Assembly (NCBI RefSeq): GCF_042427615.1
Contig: NZ_JBHMEZ010000011.1
Span: 186,001 to 250,000 of the forward strand
DNA from: Formosa undariae
GTDB taxonomy: Bacteria > Bacteroidota > Bacteroidia > Flavobacteriales > Flavobacteriaceae
DNA length: 64,000 nucleotides
Direction of reading: 5' to 3'
Positions 36,686 to 44,957 of the stretch are shown here, in pieces. Each line of letters begins with the position of its first letter. Positions within the stretch are counted from its first letter, which is position 1. The notes beneath the pieces are model-generated. The model saw nothing but the letters and a program-made list of their open reading frames with translations, was not told the DNA's origin and ran no database searches. Position numbers and translations under genes: made by a program.

Positions 36686-37666
36686 ATGAATACTACAGTT
36701 GTAAATACTGGTACCGAAGGTAAGACTTGGGGAGGAGGCAACGAACCACTTCGCTCAAGTTACGGTAAAATGATGATGTGGTTTTTCATCGTTTCCGATG
36801 CCTTAACCTTTTCTGGCTTTTTAGCAGCCTACGGATTTTCAAGATTTAAATTTATCGATTCATGGCCAATAGCAGATGAGGTGTTTACTCACGTTCCATT
36901 CTTGCATGGTCAGGACTTACCAATGATTTTTGTTGCTTTCATGACATTTGTCTTAATTATGTCTTCTGTAACTATGGTGTTAGCCGTAGATGCAGGTCAT
37001 CATTTAAATAAGCAGAAAGTAACCATTTATATGTTTTTAACCATTATTGGTGGTATCATCTTTATTGGTTCTCAAGCTTGGGAATGGAGTACTTTTATTA
37101 AAGGTGAATATGGTGCAGTTCAAACCCGTTCAGGGAACTTGCTTCAGTTTGTCGATACCGATGGGCATCGTGTGGCAATTAGTGATTTTGCGATTGCTAG
37201 CCATTCAGAGAGAACTGTGCATGAAAACAATAATGGACTTTGGTTTACAAGTGAAGGAACGCTTCCTTCGTATTCAGTAGACGAGGTAGTTAAAGGTTTA
37301 GAAGCAAATGATAATATATTGATTAGAACAGAACTTCTAAATGAAGAGGGACATAAGACTGTCTTGTCAAGATCTGAATCATTAAAACAATTAAAATCTA
37401 ACGGTCAGTTAGTGGTTGAAGGTGCAAATCTTCAAGTTAATGAATACGGAAAACCAATATTTGCCGATTTCTTCTTCTTTATTACAGGATTTCACGGATT
37501 TCACGTTTTATCTGGAATCATATTAAATATTATTATATTTTTCAATGTAATTGTAGGGACTTACGAAAAAAGACGTAGTTACGAGATGGTTGAAAAGGCC
37601 GGATTGTATTGGCACTTTGTAGATTTAGTTTGGGTATTTGTATTCACATTCTTCTACTTAGTTTAA
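36686..37666 (+). CDS. Cytochrome c oxidase subunit III with large extramembrane insert
   Basis: A 326-residue subunit III. Helices occur near 30-50, 74-98 and 108-128 and near 255-285 and 300-326, with the conserved FITGFHGFHVLSG and GLYWHFVDLVWVFVF. Between them, residues about 135-253 form a hydrophilic insert, including SERTVHENNNGLWFTSEG and KGLEANDNILIRTELLNEEG, absent from classical subunit III. The insert may be a soluble domain that contacts ACIII or a cytochrome, but this is inference. The gene is followed by subunit IV after 25 bases. Confidence 0.92.
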   Translation: MNTTVVNTGTEGKTWGGGNEPLRSSYGKMMMWFFIVSDALTFSGFLAAYGFSRFKFIDSWPIADEVFTHVPFLHGQDLPMIFVAFMTFVLIMSSVTMVLAVDAGHHLNKQKVTIYMFLTIIGGIIFIGSQAWEWSTFIKGEYGAVQTRSGNLLQFVDTDGHRVAISDFAIASHSERTVHENNNGLWFTSEGTLPSYSVDEVVKGLEANDNILIRTELLNEEGHKTVLSRSESLKQLKSNGQLVVEGANLQVNEYGKPIFADFFFFITGFHGFHVLSGIILNIIIFFNVIVGTYEKRRSYEMVEKAGLYWHFVDLVWVFVFTFFYLV

Positions 37667-37691
37667 TTTTTAAGATATAATATTTCAGAAC

Positions 37692-38072
37692 ATGGCAGAA
37701 ACACATAATTTAGCGATATTTAGAGGGGCATTAAAGTTTAAGTCCAATAAAGAAAAAATCTGGGGAGTATTAATATTACTTTCAATTATTACGGCTTTTG
37801 AAGTTGTTTTAGGGATTTACAAACCAGAAATCTTAATGGGATATATTGCTGGAATGAAAGTTTTAAACTGGATTTTCATCATATTAACTATTGTAAAAGC
37901 ATATTATATTGCATGGGATTTTATGCACTTAAGAGATGAAGCATCTGGATTAAGACGTGCTATCGTATGGACAGGTATTTTCTTAATTAGTTACTTATCT
38001 TTTATATTATTAACAGAAGGGGGCTATATCGAGCATGTATATTCTTCAGGTTATATAACACACGATTTTTAA
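37692..38072 (+). CDS. Cytochrome c oxidase subunit IV-type membrane protein
   Basis: A 126-residue protein with three helices (about 24-43, 53-75 and 88-108), typical of prokaryotic COX4-type subunits. Characteristic segments are WGVLILLSIITAFEVVLGIY and AYYIAWDFMHLRDEASGLRR. It probably assists stability or CuB assembly of the oxidase. It is last in the ctaB-cox3-cox3-cox4 run and a hairpin follows 30 bases later. Confidence 0.91.
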   Translation: MAETHNLAIFRGALKFKSNKEKIWGVLILLSIITAFEVVLGIYKPEILMGYIAGMKVLNWIFIILTIVKAYYIAWDFMHLRDEASGLRRAIVWTGIFLISYLSFILLTEGGYIEHVYSSGYITHDF

Positions 38073-38102
38073 TAACACATTTAGTGTTAAATCAAAGTAT
38101 TA

Positions 38103-38129
38103 AGGCGGTTTATTAAACCGTCTTTTTTA
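38103..38129 (+). terminator. Intrinsic terminator of the ctaB-cox operon
   Basis: AAGGCGGTTTA pairs with AAACCGTCTT (one G-U pair) around a small loop, followed by six T. The T-tract runs into a TATTTTTG promoter-like box. Confidence 0.8.
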
Positions 38130-38135
38130 TTTTTG
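38128..38135 (+). promoter_or_regulatory. Candidate -7 box of the SCO operon
   Basis: TATTTTTG overlaps the end of the preceding terminator T-tract and lies 47 bases before the next ATG. No clear -33 box was found, so this is tentative. Confidence 0.4.
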
Positions 38136-38145
38136 CACGATATTT

Positions 38146-38165
38146 AAAATTTGATATCAAATTTT
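38146..38165. repeat. 20-bp perfect palindrome in the SCO operon leader
   Basis: AAAATTTGATATCAAATTTT is a loopless perfect inverted repeat. It lies about 10 bases downstream of a candidate -7 box and 17 bases before the start of the next gene, a position suited to an operator. No T-tract of terminator length or GC stem is present. Confidence 0.65.
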
Positions 38166-38182
38166 TTCTCAAACCTCCATTT

Positions 38183-38899
38183 ATGAATGCAAAACGAATA
38201 AAAAGAAACGCGGTAATAGGTATATTGTTTTTCCTTCCAGTTACCTTTTTATTGTTTTTATATCCTGCACAGCACAACTACAATACTTTAGATGTCTTAC
38301 GTACTAATGTTAGGGATTTAAACGGGTTTACTTCAGATACAGAAGCACCTATTCTTTTAGAAGATCATTTAACGGTTATAGGGTTCTTCGGAATGCATCC
38401 GTTGGAAAAACATACTACAGGTTCAAACCTAAAAGAATTAATCTACGATAAATTTAAGGGCTTTAAGAAATTTCAGGTGGTAATTCTTCTCGCTGAAGGT
38501 ACCGAAGCCGAAGGTCAGGAATTGAAAAAGGAACTTATGAAATATGAGGAGCTTAAATACTGGCACTTTGTATACGGTTCACCAAATGCTATTAAAGCGA
38601 TTCATAAGGGTTTAAATGTGCCTGATGCATTAGATTCTAATCTCGCAACAAACAATGTTTATATAGTCGATAAAGAATTAAATTTAAGAGGACGTTTAGA
38701 CGATAGAGCAGATAACGAATTGGCACATAATAGTCCAGCATATTCTAAATATGCTTACGATGCAATTAAAGTAGCCGACTTAAAAAATAAAATGAGTGAA
38801 GATGTAAGAATCTTATTTACCGAGTATCGCCAAAAGCGTAAAGGTAATTTCGATTCAACATCACGACGAGCAAACGATTTAAACGGAACAGATGAGTAG
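38183..38899 (+). CDS. Membrane-anchored thioredoxin-fold-like protein lacking the CxxC motif
   Basis: A 238-residue protein with an N-terminal helix (10-28, FFLPVTFLLFLYPAQ) and a probable periplasmic domain. LEDHLTVIGFFGMHPLEK, FKKFQVVILLAEG, WHFVYGSP and NNVYIVDKELNLRGRLDDR follow the strand order of thioredoxin/SCO proteins, but no cysteine occurs anywhere in the protein. It overlaps the SCO gene by 8 bases and is upstream of DUF420, so a role in copper-site or oxidase assembly is inferred from context. I do not recognise a named family. It could be a redox-dead SCO partner or chaperone. Confidence 0.75.
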   Translation: MNAKRIKRNAVIGILFFLPVTFLLFLYPAQHNYNTLDVLRTNVRDLNGFTSDTEAPILLEDHLTVIGFFGMHPLEKHTTGSNLKELIYDKFKGFKKFQVVILLAEGTEAEGQELKKELMKYEELKYWHFVYGSPNAIKAIHKGLNVPDALDSNLATNNVYIVDKELNLRGRLDDRADNELAHNSPAYSKYAYDAIKVADLKNKMSEDVRILFTEYRQKRKGNFDSTSRRANDLNGTDE

Positions 38900-39638
38900 T
38901 AAAACTAATTATTCGTACATAGGTATTGCCTTTATTCTTTTGGTATTTGGAATTCTTTTTGTTCCAAAAATTGTAGATCGCATTAAAAATGATGATGTGG
39001 CCCGTAGTGATAGAATGAGTAATACACCTGATAATAATTTTTCTAATACTGAAGATTTATTATTTCTAGAAATTAATGGTGAAACTAAAAAAGTACCGGA
39101 ATTTAGTTTTATTAATCAGGATGGGAAAACCATTACAAATAAAGACTATTTAGGTAAAGTATATGTTGTAGAGTTTTTCTTTACAACGTGTCCAACCATT
39201 TGTCCGGTTATGAATGAGAACTTGATTCAAATTCAAGACCGTTTTAAATCTATAGATAATTTTGGAGTGGCTTCGTTTACAATAAACCCGAGCCACGATA
39301 CTCCAGAAGTATTAAAAGCATATGCCGAAAAATATGGGGTAACCAATCCGAATTGGAATATGCTTACGGGAGACAGAGATGCGATTTATAATTTGGCAAA
39401 TTTAGGTTTTAATCTATATACCGCTCAAGAAGATTCTGCCGCTGGTGGCTTCGAACATTCAGGAAACTTTGCTTTAATCGATAAAAATGGATTTATACGA
39501 TCTAGAAGTGATCAATTTGGTAATCCTAAAATCTATTACCGTGGTACAATAACTGAAAAGGATAAATACGACGAAGACGGTGAAGAAGAAGAGATAAGTA
39601 TGCTTAAAGAAGATATTAAAAAGCTTTTAAATGAATAA
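38892..39638 (+). CDS. SCO1/SenC family copper chaperone
   Basis: A 248-residue anchored protein that delivers copper to, or reduces, the CuA site of subunit II. It has one N-terminal helix (8-25) and a thioredoxin-fold domain with the copper motif CPTIC (C100, C104), and the copper-binding histidine H189 in GGFEHSGNF. NPSHDTPEVLKAYAEKYGV is the usual following segment. It overlaps the gene on either side by 8 bases, so all three are translationally coupled. Located just after the oxidase subunit genes. Confidence 0.94.
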   Translation: MSSKTNYSYIGIAFILLVFGILFVPKIVDRIKNDDVARSDRMSNTPDNNFSNTEDLLFLEINGETKKVPEFSFINQDGKTITNKDYLGKVYVVEFFFTTCPTICPVMNENLIQIQDRFKSIDNFGVASFTINPSHDTPEVLKAYAEKYGVTNPNWNMLTGDRDAIYNLANLGFNLYTAQEDSAAGGFEHSGNFALIDKNGFIRSRSDQFGNPKIYYRGTITEKDKYDEDGEEEEISMLKEDIKKLLNE

Positions 39639-40179
39639 TCAAGATAATAGTGTAGATACTCAAAAAGCGGCTAAATATAACAAATGGGTTGTTGTTTTAT
39701 CTGTTGTAATTCCTATAGCTGTAGCTATTTTATTTGGTGTAAAAATTCCGAATGTAGAACCATTAACTTTTTTACCTCCAATTTATGCGACTACAAATGC
39801 TTTTACAGCCTTTGTTTTGGTATTAGCATTTAATGCTATTAAGAATGGAAAAGTAAAACGTCACGAATCGTTAATGAAGTTAGCAATTGCACTTTCAGTA
39901 GTGTTTCTAGTCTTGTATGTGGCATATCACATGACGAGTGATTCTACTAAATTTGGTGGGGAAGGCGTTATAAAATATGTCTATTATTTTATCTTAATAA
40001 CGCATATAATCATGTCTATAATAGTCATTCCTTTCGTGCTCATAACTTATGTTCGTGCAATTACAAACGATATTGAGCGTCATAGAAAGATCGCTAGAAT
40101 TACCTTCCCACTTTGGTTATATGTTGCAATAACAGGAGTTGTTGTGTATATATTAATTTCTCCTTATTATATTTTCTAA
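39631..40179 (+). CDS. DUF420 family membrane protein
   Basis: A 182-residue protein with five hydrophobic segments (about 19-39, 47-68, 82-101, 119-144 and 159-181). Histidines in LMKLAIALS-VFLVLYVAYH and ILITHIIMSIIVIPFVL belong to the conserved pattern of the DUF420 family, which occurs in cytochrome oxidase loci of Bacteroidota and Bacillota. The function is unproven, probably oxidase assembly. It overlaps SCO by 8 bases, and the stop overlaps the next start (TAATG). Confidence 0.9.
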   Translation: MNNQDNSVDTQKAAKYNKWVVVLSVVIPIAVAILFGVKIPNVEPLTFLPPIYATTNAFTAFVLVLAFNAIKNGKVKRHESLMKLAIALSVVFLVLYVAYHMTSDSTKFGGEGVIKYVYYFILITHIIMSIIVIPFVLITYVRAITNDIERHRKIARITFPLWLYVAITGVVVYILISPYYIF

Positions 40180-40400
40180 TGAAAAAATCATACATCATTC
40201 TATTCTTTTTATTATTAGCTTTTAGTGTGTCTGCAACAGCGCAATGTGCTATGTGTAGAGCTGTTTTAGAAACTGAAGAAGGGCAGGGAACCGCAGAAGG
40301 TATTAATGATGGTATTGTATATTTAATGTCTATTCCTTATATCTTAATTGCCGGAATTGGATACGCGATGTACTTAAAATTCTTCCGTACTAAAAAATAG
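40179..40400 (+). CDS. Small exported CxxC membrane protein
   Basis: The start is ATG at 40179, overlapping the DUF420 stop in TAATG. This gives 73 residues beginning with a signal peptide (1-22, LLLAFSVSATAQ). A longer frame from 40113 would run inside DUF420 and lacks a signal peptide. Immediately after the likely cleavage site comes CAMC (23-26), then a short hydrophilic stretch and a C-terminal helix (about 48-66) with a basic tail. The CxxC at the mature N-terminus suggests metal or thiol chemistry in the periplasm. In context it may help oxidase copper or heme assembly. The family is unnamed to me. Confidence 0.8.
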   Translation: MKKSYIILFFLLLAFSVSATAQCAMCRAVLETEEGQGTAEGINDGIVYLMSIPYILIAGIGYAMYLKFFRTKK

Positions 40401-40529
40401 TTTTCATTTGTTGTAACAAATTAGGAACTACGTAGTCTTTTAATAGAAGGGTATTTCTAAACATGAACAATTTGGATTTAAAAAACTGTTTACTATTTAT
40501 TTAATACTGTATACTTTAAGCTATCTAAT

Positions 40530-41231
40530 ATGATTGAAATTAACGATTTACATAAATCCTATCACATGGGAAATAATTCACTTCATGTGCTAAAAGGAAT
40601 TGATTTTAGTGTAAAAGAAGGCGAACTTGTTTCTATAATGGGGTCTTCAGGGTCAGGTAAATCGACTTTACTTAACATTTTAGGTATGCTTGACGAAGCT
40701 GATTCTGGTAGTTATACACTAGATGGTTTTCCGATTAAAAATCTAAATGAAAAAATTGCGGCCAACTACCGAAATAAATTTTTAGGATTCATATTTCAAT
40801 CGTTTAATTTAATCAATTATAAATCTGCTTTAGATAACGTTGCTATGCCATTATATTATCAAGGTATTAAGCGTAAAGAACGTATAGAAAAGGCAGCTCA
40901 CTATTTAGAAAAAGTGGGATTAGCCGATTGGTCTCACCATTTACCTAGCGAAATGTCTGGGGGACAAAAACAACGTGTCGCCATTGCAAGAGCTTTAGCA
41001 AGTGACCCTAAAGTACTTCTAGCCGATGAACCTACAGGAGCATTAGATACAAAAACCTCTTACGAAGTAATGGACCTTATTCAAGGCATTAATGAAGAAG
41101 GTAAAACCATTTTAATTGTAACTCACGAGCCAGACATTGCACAAATGACAAAGCGTATTGTGAATTTAAAAGATGGTTTAATTATAAATGATACCAAAGT
41201 AGAACAAGTTAGAGCCATACAGAATGTTTGA
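40530..41231 (+). CDS. ABC transporter ATP-binding protein, MacB/LolD type
   Basis: A 233-residue ATPase powering the adjacent FtsX-like permeases. Walker A is GSSGSGKST (38-46), the Q-loop region is FQSFNLINY, the signature is MSGGQKQR and Walker B is VLLADEPTGALD, followed by the H-loop in IVTHEPD. The close match to the MacB/LolD subgroup indicates mechanotransmission rather than substrate channelling. It overlaps the first permease gene by 8 bases. The 129 bases upstream show a short ATTTGTT/AACAAAT inverted repeat (40406-40421) but no clear promoter. Confidence 0.94.
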   Translation: MIEINDLHKSYHMGNNSLHVLKGIDFSVKEGELVSIMGSSGSGKSTLLNILGMLDEADSGSYTLDGFPIKNLNEKIAANYRNKFLGFIFQSFNLINYKSALDNVAMPLYYQGIKRKERIEKAAHYLEKVGLADWSHHLPSEMSGGQKQRVAIARALASDPKVLLADEPTGALDTKTSYEVMDLIQGINEEGKTILIVTHEPDIAQMTKRIVNLKDGLIINDTKVEQVRAIQNV

Positions 41232-42468
41232 TATTGAACGATGGCAAGAAATTTTTGAGACCCTAAGAAAAAACAAGTTAAGAACGTTTCTTACGGGGCT
41301 TTCTGTGGCTTCCGGGATATTTATTCTAGTCATTTTATTGGGATTTAGTAGAGGTATTAAAAATGGAATAACGACACAGTTTGAAGGTGATGCTTCAAAT
41401 TTAATTGGAGTCAATTCAGGAACAACGACTAAAGGATACAAAGGCTTAAACCCGGGCCGAGACATTCAATTTAAAAACAACGATTTCAATACGCTTTCAG
41501 AAAAATATGAGAGTAGCATCGATTATAAATCATCTTTCTACACCATTTGGGGCGGATTGGTTAACTATAAGAATGAATCCGGAAGTTACCGTATTCAAGG
41601 TGTCTTGCCAGGTAATCAATTTATAGAAAATGCAGATATTGGTCAAGGGCGTTTTATAAATTATAACGACGTAAAAGAAGCACGGAAAATTGCAGTTATC
41701 GGAAACCGGGTAAAAAAAGATTTGTTTAAAGACGAAGATCCTATAAATAAAAATATTTCTATTAAGGGAATTAACTATAAGGTTGTGGGGGTCTTTTTTG
41801 ATCCAGGAGGGGAGCGCGACGAGAGTAAAGTATTCTTGCCTTTAGAATCTGCACAACGTGCTTTTAATGGTGCAGATACCATTAGAAATATGATGTTTAC
41901 TATCAAGATGTCTGATAATTTTGATAAAGCCTTCGAAGACTCAGAGGCACTTACCGAAGCTATATTAACAGATTTGAGACAAAAACATACAGTTTCTCCA
42001 GACGATATAAGTGCAATACGTGTCTATAATACCATGGATTCTGCTAAGAAAATTTACTCGCTTATCGCAACAATTTCTACCGTCTTTTGGTTTGTTGGTA
42101 TTGGAACGATAATCGCTGGTGTAGTAGGAGTAGGAAACATTATGCTTATTATCGTAAAAGAGCGGACTAAAGAGATTGGTATTCGAAAAGCATTAGGAGC
42201 ACAGCCAATGTCTATTGTAGGCATGATTCTTCAAGAATCGGTTTTTGTGACCATGTTTTCAGGATTATTTGGATTAATACTCGGACTAGGTTTATTAGAA
42301 ATAGTTGGGCCTTTAATAGAGAGTGATTTTATAAAATATCCTCAAGTCGATTTTAATACCGCTTTAATCACCGTTTTTATTTTAGTATTTGCGGGAGCTT
42401 TGGCAGGCTTTTTTCCAGCATATCGCGCCGCGCAAATAAAACCAATAATCGCTTTAAGAGACGAATAG
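41224..42468 (+). CDS. MacB-type ABC permease, first of two
   Basis: A 414-residue permease with an N-terminal helix (about 18-38), a periplasmic MacB_PCD domain (about 45-270) and three C-terminal helices (about 283-311, 335-357 and 378-400). NIMLIIVKERTKEIGIRKALGA is the FtsX signature and coupling segment. The first residues FDIERWQEIFETLRKNKLRTFLT resemble the opening of the next gene. It overlaps the ATPase gene by 8 bases and is separated from the second permease by 1 base. The substrate is unknown. Confidence 0.93.
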   Translation: MFDIERWQEIFETLRKNKLRTFLTGLSVASGIFILVILLGFSRGIKNGITTQFEGDASNLIGVNSGTTTKGYKGLNPGRDIQFKNNDFNTLSEKYESSIDYKSSFYTIWGGLVNYKNESGSYRIQGVLPGNQFIENADIGQGRFINYNDVKEARKIAVIGNRVKKDLFKDEDPINKNISIKGINYKVVGVFFDPGGERDESKVFLPLESAQRAFNGADTIRNMMFTIKMSDNFDKAFEDSEALTEAILTDLRQKHTVSPDDISAIRVYNTMDSAKKIYSLIATISTVFWFVGIGTIIAGVVGVGNIMLIIVKERTKEIGIRKALGAQPMSIVGMILQESVFVTMFSGLFGLILGLGLLEIVGPLIESDFIKYPQVDFNTALITVFILVFAGALAGFFPAYRAAQIKPIIALRDE

Positions 42469-42469
42469 T

Positions 42470-43729
42470 ATGTTTAGTAAAGATAGATGGGAAGAAATAT
42501 TAGAAGCCTTAAGTGCAAACAAGTTCAGAACCTTGTTAACAGCTTTTGGTGTGTTTTGGGGAATTACAATCCTGGTGTTATTATTGGCTTTAGTTAACGG
42601 ATTAAAAAATGGTGTAACAGCCGATTTTGGAAATTTTGCAACAAACTCCATGTTTATGTGGACGCAGCAAACATCTATCTCTTATAAAGGTTTACCAAAA
42701 GGAAGATCGTATGATTATAAGATAGGAGATGTCGAAGCTTTAAAAGCAGAAATTCCTGAACTTAAATATGTATCTCCTAGATTACAGTTAGGAGGCTTTA
42801 ATGGCGCAAATAATGTCACTCACGGTACTAAAACAGGTGCCTTCCAGGTTAATGGCGATTATCCGGAATATATAAAACAACAGCCTATGGATATAACCAG
42901 TGGGCGATTTATTAGCTATTCGGATATAAATGCTAAAAGAAAATCTTGTGTTATTGGAACAGATGTCGTGAAAGGACTTTACAATAAAGGTGAAAATCCG
43001 TTGGGGACATATGTCAAGATTAATGGCGTAAATTTTATGGTTGTCGGTACGTTTAAAGCAAGTAATTCACAAGGTGATCAAGAGGAAGATGCTAACACTA
43101 TTTTTGTACCATTTACAGCTTTTGCACAAGCATTTAATAGTGGAGATGATGTGGGGTGGATGGCACTTACGGCCCAGGATGGTATGAGTATTACAGATAT
43201 AAAACCAAAGATATTCGACATTATAAAATCGCGACATAACATTCACCCAGACGACGATCGAGCGATCGGTAATTTCGATTTATCGGAAGCGTTTGGTCGT
43301 GTTAATGGTTTGTTTTCTATTTTGGGTTTTGTGGGCTATTTTGTAGGTTCTTTAGTTTTAATGTCTGGAATTATAGGTATTAGTAATATCATGTTAATTG
43401 TGGTAAAAGAACGCACCAAAGAAATAGGGATTCGTCGTGCTTTAGGGGCATCGCCGTGGACCATTAAATCACAAATTTTACAAGAGAGCTTATTGCTAAC
43501 TATAGCTTCTGGAATGGTGGGTATTTCATTTGCTGCTGGAATTATTTGGATACTGAATTATGTTTTAGATAGTAGCGGCCCTGTCGAAAATTTTGCGAAT
43601 CCAAGTGTAAGCATGTCAGTTGTATTTATAGCCTTATTTATATTAGTAATATCTGGCTTACTAGCAGGTCTAATTCCTGCAAATAGTGCCACAAAAATGA
43701 AACCCGTAGACGCGTTAAGAATAGATTAA
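42470..43729 (+). CDS. MacB-type ABC permease, second of two
   Basis: A 419-residue paralogue of the preceding permease with the same plan: a KDRWEEILEALSANKFRTLLT head, a helix near 18-42, a periplasmic MacB_PCD domain, then three helices from about 285 with SNIMLIVVKERTKEIGIRRALGA. Two adjacent, non-identical permeases behind one ATPase suggest a heterodimer, where MacB in proteobacteria is a homodimer fused to its ATPase. The periplasmic adaptor follows 18 bases later. Confidence 0.93.
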   Translation: MFSKDRWEEILEALSANKFRTLLTAFGVFWGITILVLLLALVNGLKNGVTADFGNFATNSMFMWTQQTSISYKGLPKGRSYDYKIGDVEALKAEIPELKYVSPRLQLGGFNGANNVTHGTKTGAFQVNGDYPEYIKQQPMDITSGRFISYSDINAKRKSCVIGTDVVKGLYNKGENPLGTYVKINGVNFMVVGTFKASNSQGDQEEDANTIFVPFTAFAQAFNSGDDVGWMALTAQDGMSITDIKPKIFDIIKSRHNIHPDDDRAIGNFDLSEAFGRVNGLFSILGFVGYFVGSLVLMSGIIGISNIMLIVVKERTKEIGIRRALGASPWTIKSQILQESLLLTIASGMVGISFAAGIIWILNYVLDSSGPVENFANPSVSMSVVFIALFILVISGLLAGLIPANSATKMKPVDALRID

Positions 43730-43747
43730 AAAGTAAAGAATTAATAA

Positions 43748-44905
43748 ATGAAAAGATCATCAACCGTAATCGTATTAATCCTAATTGTTGTAGTGTTTAC
43801 AATATCTCTACTTTACTTGTGGAAGAAAAATCAGGAAGATCCTATTACTTACACTACAGATGTAGCAACAGAGCAAACTATTGTAGTAAAAACAGTAGCC
43901 ACGGGTAATATTGTCCCGAAAGAGGAAGTGCTTATTAAACCGAATATTTCTGGTGTAATTGAAGAAATTTATATCGAAGCTGGGGAATATGTAGAGTCAG
44001 GCGATCTAATTGCCAAAATACGTGTTATTCCTAATGTGTCGTCTTTAACGAGTGCAAAAAATAGTATTGCAACCAATCAAACGGCTTTGCAAACAGCAAA
44101 AATAAATTTTGAGACTCAAGAATCTAATTATCAAAGACAGAAAGCATTGTTTGATAAAGGTGTGATTTCAGAAAATGATTTCGAGGGTATTAAAAATACG
44201 TATTTACAAACGAGACAAGCAGTGTCTCAGGCCGAAATTAACGTAACTTCTGCAAAACAAAATTTCGATATTATAAAAACGGGAACAACAACGGGTCTAG
44301 GTAATATTGCGCAAACATTAATTCGTTCTACAGTATCAGGGATGGTTTTAGATGTGCCAGTAAAAGCAGGGAATCAGGTTATTGAAGCCAATAATTTTAA
44401 CGAAGGAACATCTATAGCATCTTTAGCGGATGTTAGTAAAATGATTTTCGAAGGAAAAGTAGACGAAAGTGAAGTGGGGAAGATTAAAGAAAATCTGCCA
44501 CTAGAAATTACTGTTGGTGCTATCGAAAATAAGAGTTTTGATGCTGTATTAGATTATATTGCACCAAAGGGTGTAGAAGAAAATGGTGCCATTCAATTTG
44601 AGATTAAAGGAAGTCTGAAAAATATGGATGATACTTTTATTCGTGCAGGTTTAAGTGCCAATGCATCTATTATTTTAGATAAAGCAGAAAATGTTCTAGC
44701 TATAAAAGAAGCGTTGGTTCAATACGACGAGAAAACGAAGCTTCCTTTTGTAGAAGTTGAAGAAGGCGATCAAAAGTTCGTGAAGAAAGATGTAGAGTTA
44801 GGGATAAGCGATGGTATTTTTGTGCAGGTGAAAAGCGGAATTTCAAAAGATGATAAAATTAAAGTTTGGAATCAAATTCAAGGAACTCCAAAATATGCAC
44901 AATAA
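43748..44905 (+). CDS. Periplasmic adaptor (HlyD/MacA-like), first of two
   Basis: A 385-residue membrane fusion protein anchored by one N-terminal helix (6-24). It shows the biotinyl-lipoyl-like half motif (ISGVIEEIYIEAGEYVESGDLIAKI), a coiled-coil hairpin (about 95-175, including YQRQKALFDKGVISENDFEG), the second lipoyl half (GMVLDVPVKAGNQVIEA) and a beta-barrel. It would bridge the permeases to the TolC-like channel encoded next. The spacing to the TolC gene is 52 bases. Confidence 0.91.
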   Translation: MKRSSTVIVLILIVVVFTISLLYLWKKNQEDPITYTTDVATEQTIVVKTVATGNIVPKEEVLIKPNISGVIEEIYIEAGEYVESGDLIAKIRVIPNVSSLTSAKNSIATNQTALQTAKINFETQESNYQRQKALFDKGVISENDFEGIKNTYLQTRQAVSQAEINVTSAKQNFDIIKTGTTTGLGNIAQTLIRSTVSGMVLDVPVKAGNQVIEANNFNEGTSIASLADVSKMIFEGKVDESEVGKIKENLPLEITVGAIENKSFDAVLDYIAPKGVEENGAIQFEIKGSLKNMDDTFIRAGLSANASIILDKAENVLAIKEALVQYDEKTKLPFVEVEEGDQKFVKKDVELGISDGIFVQVKSGISKDDKIKVWNQIQGTPKYAQ

Positions 44906-44957
44906 ATTATCTATTGGGTGTAACACTTTTAACTATTTTTAGACTGATAATGTAATT

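Noticed and set aside
40406..40435. ATTTGTT/AACAAAT hairpin and CTACGTAG palindrome as the terminator of the SCO operon
   Set aside because: The stem is short and AT-only, and no T-tract follows, so I would not call it a terminator.
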